Source: an uncultured Lachnospiraceae bacterium (lineage in GTDB: Bacteria > Bacillota > Clostridia > Lachnospirales > Lachnospiraceae). From it: a stretch of DNA of 10,028 nucleotides. Location: the NCBI GenBank assembly GCA_937901625.1, contig CALDIE010000191.1, positions 1-10,028 of the forward strand, given 5' to 3'. The position numbers were made by a program, and so were the translations under genes. Of the stretch, positions 6,579 to 10,028 are shown in pieces; within the stretch, counting starts at the first letter, position 1, and each line of letters begins with the position of its first letter. The notes beneath the pieces were generated by a model. That model saw nothing but the letters and a program-made list of their open reading frames with translations. It had not been told where the DNA came from and made no database searches.

Positions 6579-8627
6579 ATGGGTGAGAATAAGAAAAGCA
6601 GAAAATTAAAATACGAAAAGGTTCTGCGCAGGCAAAAGGATCCCTATGAAGCCTGGATCGGGGATCACGAGACTGTGTCCGGCGCGCGCAAAGATGGAAA
6701 TGCCGATCCCGTAACGCCCGGGTTGGAAGAGGTTTCACCTGTTTCCTACCGGGTATTTACCGTGGACGGATGGCTATGTTTCGCCGCGGGAAAAGGCGTT
6801 TTATCCGATGGTTTTTTTAATGATGTAAAGGACTTTTTTAAAGATAATCCGGATTGTCTTATCGCCTACGGCGATGAGGATGATCTAAAGGACGGTAAAC
6901 GATGTGATCCCTGGTTTAAACCGGAATGGTCACCGGATAAACTCAGATCCTTTTTCTATTTTGGAAGTATCTTTTTTGTAAAGGGCGATTTTTTAAACGA
7001 TATCGATAAAAATGCAGCCGCTATGCTTCGCGATAAGGAAGCGGCAAAGGATACCATCGCTAAAGACGAACTTTGGGATGAAATGATACGCTGGACGGAG
7101 GCGATCGGCGAAGAAAACCGAAGACGTTCCATTCGCCCCGTTCAAAAAGTCCTCTACCACAACACGGAAGTAAAGAGGGAAACTTTGCGAACAAATATTG
7201 GGACGGAGGAAAATGATCCTTCGAAAGAGACGGAAGATGGCAGGGAGTATTTGGTCTCGGTGATCATTCCGTCGAAAGATCATCCGGAGCTGGTCAAGGC
7301 CTGCCTTGACAGTCTTACATCCGGGACGGAGTATGATCATTACGAAGTGATCCTGGTGGACAACGGAAGCGGAACGGAAGCCTGTGAGAAGATCGCGGAT
7401 CATATATCCTGTAAAGAGGAGCCGTTTGACGGGAAAGATGGTATTAAAAAGGGATGTATTTTAACTCCGGAGAAAAAGAAAGTCAGTGTTTTATGGATCC
7501 GTCAGAAGGCGGAATTTAATTTTTCGGCCATGTGTAATCTTGGCGTGAAGTACGCAAGGGGAGAGGTATATTTATTTTTAAACGATGATATTACCCTCTT
7601 AAAAGAAACCGGACGGCGCTGGATGAAGATCATGGCAAGGGAGGCTAAAAAGAAAAGTCACGGAGCAGTAGGTGCTTTACTGCTTTACCCCGAGAATAAC
7701 AGGATACAGCATGCCGGGATCACCAATATGTGTGTCGGACCCGTCCATAAAATGGGCGGAGAGGAAAATGAGGAGAACATTTATCATTTTTCAAATGCCG
7801 GAATAAGCAATGTGTCAGCCGTTACGGGTGCCTGTCTGATGATAGGAAAAGAGCATTTTCTTTCCGTTGGGGGATTTTGTGAAGAGCTGGCTGTCGCTTA
7901 TAATGATGTGGATCTTTGTTTTTCTCTATATGAGAAGGGCTTGTACAATGTGCAGCGAAACGATATCGTGCTCTGCCATCATGAGTCTGTAAGCCGGGGA
8001 ACGGATGAGAGCGCGGAAAAAAAGAGGCGTCTGATGAGGGAACGCATACATCTCTACGAAAGACACCCTCATTTTGCGGGGAAGGATCCGTATTACAGTC
8101 CGCATCTTGTACAGTATAGGCTTGACGCCGGTTTCCACACAGGCGTAACGGAAGAGTATGAAGTTTTTGGAAACTGGTCGGAAAAAAAGAATCTTAAAGC
8201 GTTTCCCCGTATTTTGGAGGGAAAGGTTGTACGGAAGATGAATCGTATCCTTTGTGATGCCGATACGATCTTATGTCATGTTGACCGGATGGAAGTGGTT
8301 ACGGGAATACTGCCTGAAAGAAGCGGTATCAGGATCGAAAGAGGTATGGAGATCGAAGGATGGGCGGCAACAAAGAAAACGCCCTTATATCTTTTTGACA
8401 GATATCTGATCGTACGCTGGACGGACGGCAGGATCATGCGCTTTAAGATGTTTGACAAATGCCGGCCGGATACGAAGGCAGTGCTGGAAGAACAAAAGTA
8501 TTATGAGCTCTCCGGGTTTGTGGTGCGTATTCCGGAGGAGATCATGGGAGAGGCGATCAGGGAGATGGCCATAGAAATGAAACGAAAAACAAGGGTCTTG
8601 AGAACTCTTGTCAGGGTAGGTGAGTGA
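6579..8627 (+). CDS. GT2 glycosyltransferase, paralogue of the preceding gene
   Basis: Predicted cytoplasmic, membrane-associated glycosyltransferase with the same layout as its neighbour. A basic N-terminus carries KYEKVLRRQKDPYEAWI. A GT2 half-domain (about residues 62-198) has YGDED (97-101) and PWFKPEWSP (111-119), but its DxD position reads AGKG, so this half is almost certainly inactive. The intact GT2-A domain (about 225-475) has VSVIIPSKD (226-234), LVDNGS, LNDD (334-337), AYNDVDLCF (440-448) and CHHESVSRG (466-474). The C-terminal domain (about 565-682) contains IEGWAATKK and SGFVVRIPEEI. Relative to the neighbour, about 23 extra lysine-rich residues sit between DNGS and FNFS (about 270-305). 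The pair probably arose by tandem duplication and then diverged, so they may add different sugars or linkages. The gap is 17 bases; only a weak ribosome-site match precedes the ATG at 6579, so initiation may be inefficient or coupled to the upstream gene. Confidence 0.95.
   Translation: MGENKKSRKLKYEKVLRRQKDPYEAWIGDHETVSGARKDGNADPVTPGLEEVSPVSYRVFTVDGWLCFAAGKGVLSDGFFNDVKDFFKDNPDCLIAYGDEDDLKDGKRCDPWFKPEWSPDKLRSFFYFGSIFFVKGDFLNDIDKNAAAMLRDKEAAKDTIAKDELWDEMIRWTEAIGEENRRRSIRPVQKVLYHNTEVKRETLRTNIGTEENDPSKETEDGREYLVSVIIPSKDHPELVKACLDSLTSGTEYDHYEVILVDNGSGTEACEKIADHISCKEEPFDGKDGIKKGCILTPEKKKVSVLWIRQKAEFNFSAMCNLGVKYARGEVYLFLNDDITLLKETGRRWMKIMAREAKKKSHGAVGALLLYPENNRIQHAGITNMCVGPVHKMGGEENEENIYHFSNAGISNVSAVTGACLMIGKEHFLSVGGFCEELAVAYNDVDLCFSLYEKGLYNVQRNDIVLCHHESVSRGTDESAEKKRRLMRERIHLYERHPHFAGKDPYYSPHLVQYRLDAGFHTGVTEEYEVFGNWSEKKNLKAFPRILEGKVVRKMNRILCDADTILCHVDRMEVVTGILPERSGIRIERGMEIEGWAATKKTPLYLFDRYLIVRWTDGRIMRFKMFDKCRPDTKAVLEEQKYYELSGFVVRIPEEIMGEAIREMAIEMKRKTRVLRTLVRVGE
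8618..8623 (+). promoter_or_regulatory. Ribosome binding site for the last glycosyltransferase gene
   Basis: AGGTGA, an exact piece of the anti-16S complement, lies nine bases before the ATG at 8633 and inside the last codons of the preceding gene. With a gap of only five bases it supports this start and translational coupling. Confidence 0.7.
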
Positions 8628-8632
8628 TAGGG

Positions 8633-10028
8633 ATGAGCGAAGAAAGAACGCATACAAAAGAGGAAGTGACGGATTATAAGACGGCCTATGAGGAGGAAAA
8701 GTATCAGAATCTCCTGTTGTCGGCGCGCCTGTCGGATGCGTATGCTCTTGCACAGGAGAAGGACAGGCAGTTGCAGCGTATCAAAAACAACCCTCTCTGG
8801 AAGGCATCAAAACCTTTGCGGTCTGTAATGCACTGGGGGATAAGACAGCGTGACAGGATCCGTAATCTGGGAGGACCAAGGGGGATCGCAAGGAAGTTAT
8901 CTTCCAAAAAGATAGAGCTGCAGTTAAGAAAACAGCATGGTACGGCGAGCTTTCCGGATGAAGAGACGGCGGCCGCGCAGAGAAGCCGCCGGTTTTCAAA
9001 AGACATCACCATCTCCGTTCTGGTGCCTCTTTACAATACGCCGGAAGATTTCTTAAGACAGATGATCGGGTCGTTGCAGTTGCAAACCTATGAAAAATGG
9101 GAGCTGTGTCTCGCGGACGGATCCGACGCGGAACATGAATATGTAGGGAAGATCTGCAGGGAGTATATGGAAAAGGATGCCAGGATCAGGTATCGGAAAC
9201 TTGAAAAGAATCTTGGGATTTCAGGAAATACCAATGCCTGCGTAGCCATGGCCGGCGGGGAGTATCTGGGTTTGTTTGACCATGATGATATTTTGCATCC
9301 GTCGATCCTGTACTATTATATGGAAGCCATTGAGAGCGAGGACGCTGACTTTTTGTACTGCGATGAGTGCACCTTCCACGGAGACAGCGTGGATAATATG
9401 ATCACCCTGCATTTTAAACCGGATTATTCGCCGGATAATCTCAGGGCGAACAATTATATCTGTCACTTTTCCGTTTTTAAGAGGAACCTTCTGGAAGGAA
9501 CGGAGCTGTTTCGTACCCGCTTTGACGGAAGCCAGGATCATGATATGGTACTGCGGCTGACATCCTCCGCGAAACACATCGTGCATATTCCCAGACTGCT
9601 TTATTACTGGCGGTCTCATAAGGGGAGTGTTGCCAGTGACATCAATGCCAAATCCTATGCGATCGATGCGGCAAAGGGGGCGGTGGCCGATCATTTGCGG
9701 TCTATGGGCTACGATCACTTTACCATTGAGTCCACCAGAGCCTTTGAGACTATTTTCCGGATCCATTATCCGCTCTTAGAGCAGGCGAAGGTTTCCATCC
9801 TGATCCCGAATAAGGATGAGGACGATCACAGACCATGGGCGACATTCGTTGCACGCTCCAATGCCGTGCATGACGACAAGTTCGGCAAGGGCATGTGGAC
9901 GAAGCTGCCGGCAGACGGACATACGACGATACGAAGGAGCGTTATTACCGGTACTGATGCAGATGGTAAAAGGCAGTGGGAAACGCAGAGCACAAAGGTT
10001 ACAAACAGGGAGCTTAAGGGCATGGTGG
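8633..10028 (+). CDS. GT2 glycosyltransferase, incomplete at the window end, with a non-glycosyltransferase 3' tail
   Basis: The frame stays open from ATG 8633 to the window end (465 codons, no stop). Residues 1-120 are charged and partly helical, with KNNPLWKASKPLRSV, a common lead-in to tandem GT2 glycosyltransferases. The first GT2-A domain (about 126-335) looks complete: ISVLVPLYNTPEDFLRQMI, CLADGS (159-164), metal-binding FDHDD (215-219), YCDE (242-245), FKPDYSPDNLRANNYI (261-276), QDHDM (301-305) at the catalytic-base position, and LYYWRSHKGSVASD (323-336). Residues 386-396 (KVSILIPNKDE) are the first strand of an expected second GT2 domain, as in KVSILIPSKD of the gene at 4495. The expected CVDSL and DNGS motifs never follow. 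From about residue 399 the sequence (RPWATFVARSNAVHDDKFGK onward) resembles no glycosyltransferase I know, though it stays in frame. The first domain is confident; the true 3' end is doubtful. Confidence 0.85.
   Translation, partial: MSEERTHTKEEVTDYKTAYEEEKYQNLLLSARLSDAYALAQEKDRQLQRIKNNPLWKASKPLRSVMHWGIRQRDRIRNLGGPRGIARKLSSKKIELQLRKQHGTASFPDEETAAAQRSRRFSKDITISVLVPLYNTPEDFLRQMIGSLQLQTYEKWELCLADGSDAEHEYVGKICREYMEKDARIRYRKLEKNLGISGNTNACVAMAGGEYLGLFDHDDILHPSILYYYMEAIESEDADFLYCDECTFHGDSVDNMITLHFKPDYSPDNLRANNYICHFSVFKRNLLEGTELFRTRFDGSQDHDMVLRLTSSAKHIVHIPRLLYYWRSHKGSVASDINAKSYAIDAAKGAVADHLRSMGYDHFTIESTRAFETIFRIHYPLLEQAKVSILIPNKDEDDHRPWATFVARSNAVHDDKFGKGMWTKLPADGHTTIRRSVITGTDADGKRQWETQSTKVTNRELKGMV
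9827..10028 (+). other. In-frame tail unrelated to the glycosyltransferase; possible insertion, rearrangement or assembly join
   Basis: This segment follows KVSILIPNKDE and lacks every element expected next in a GT2 domain. Its plus-frame translation looks like ordinary protein, for example KFGKGMWTKLPADGHTTIRR and TGTDADGKRQWETQSTKV, so it may be the inside of another gene fused in frame. Lysine is almost always AAG here and glycine GGC appears several times, whereas the upstream part of the gene mixes AAA/AAG and favours GGA; the sample is small. No inverted repeat or target-site duplication is visible at the boundary. I do not recognise the protein family. Confidence 0.5.

Noticed and set aside
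9221..9766. Minus-strand open frame (181 codons) opposite the last glycosyltransferase
   Set aside because: The plus strand here encodes conserved GT2 motifs (FDHDD, FKPDYSPDNL, LYYWRSHKGS); the antisense frame has no family features.
9826..10023. Minus-strand open frame across the anomalous tail, considered as an insertion-element or other gene
   Set aside because: The plus-strand frame reads as more protein-like, no start signal was seen for the minus frame, and nothing in it matches a transposase.

Overview
The window is one co-directional block of six plus-strand genes with gaps of 3 to 47 bases. It looks like the interior of an operon for making and exporting a cell-surface polysaccharide. 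No promoter, terminator, RNA gene, CRISPR array or recognisable insertion sequence is visible, and no stretch over 50 bases between genes is left unassigned. Moderate GC, clear Shine-Dalgarno sites, heavy use of GGA and GAT/GAG codons, and the family style of the proteins suggest a Gram-positive Clostridia, probably Lachnospiraceae (Butyrivibrio/Roseburia-like) from gut or rumen. That placement is an inference from protein style, not a marker gene.

Layout: (1) 9-1010, ABC-2 polysaccharide export permease (Wzm/TagG/RgpC type) with an extra N-terminal membrane hairpin. (2) 1028-2359, its ATPase (Wzt type) with a C-terminal polysaccharide-binding-type domain. (3) 2407-4491, a class I SAM methyltransferase fused to a domain that carries the core residues of a kinase/aminoglycoside-phosphotransferase fold. 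(4) 4495-6561 and (5) 6579-8627, two paralogous GT2 glycosyltransferases, each with one intact GT2 domain preceded by a shrunken, apparently non-catalytic half of a second one. (6) 8633 to the window end, a GT2 glycosyltransferase with an intact first domain; similarity to its family stops abruptly at the start of the second domain, near 9826.

How the parts may work together: GTs 4, 5 and 6 would extend a lipid-linked glycan on the inner face of the membrane. The methyltransferase/kinase-like protein could modify the non-reducing end. The Wzm/Wzt pair would export the chain, with the Wzt C-terminal domain able to read a terminal modification. This is the logic of the E. coli O9a WbdD/Wzt system, here in what looks like a Gram-positive. 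The homology is visible in the sequence; the chain-capping role is inference.

The last ~200 bases remain open in the same frame but do not look like a glycosyltransferase. They may be a real insertion or rearrangement, or an assembly join near a contig end.
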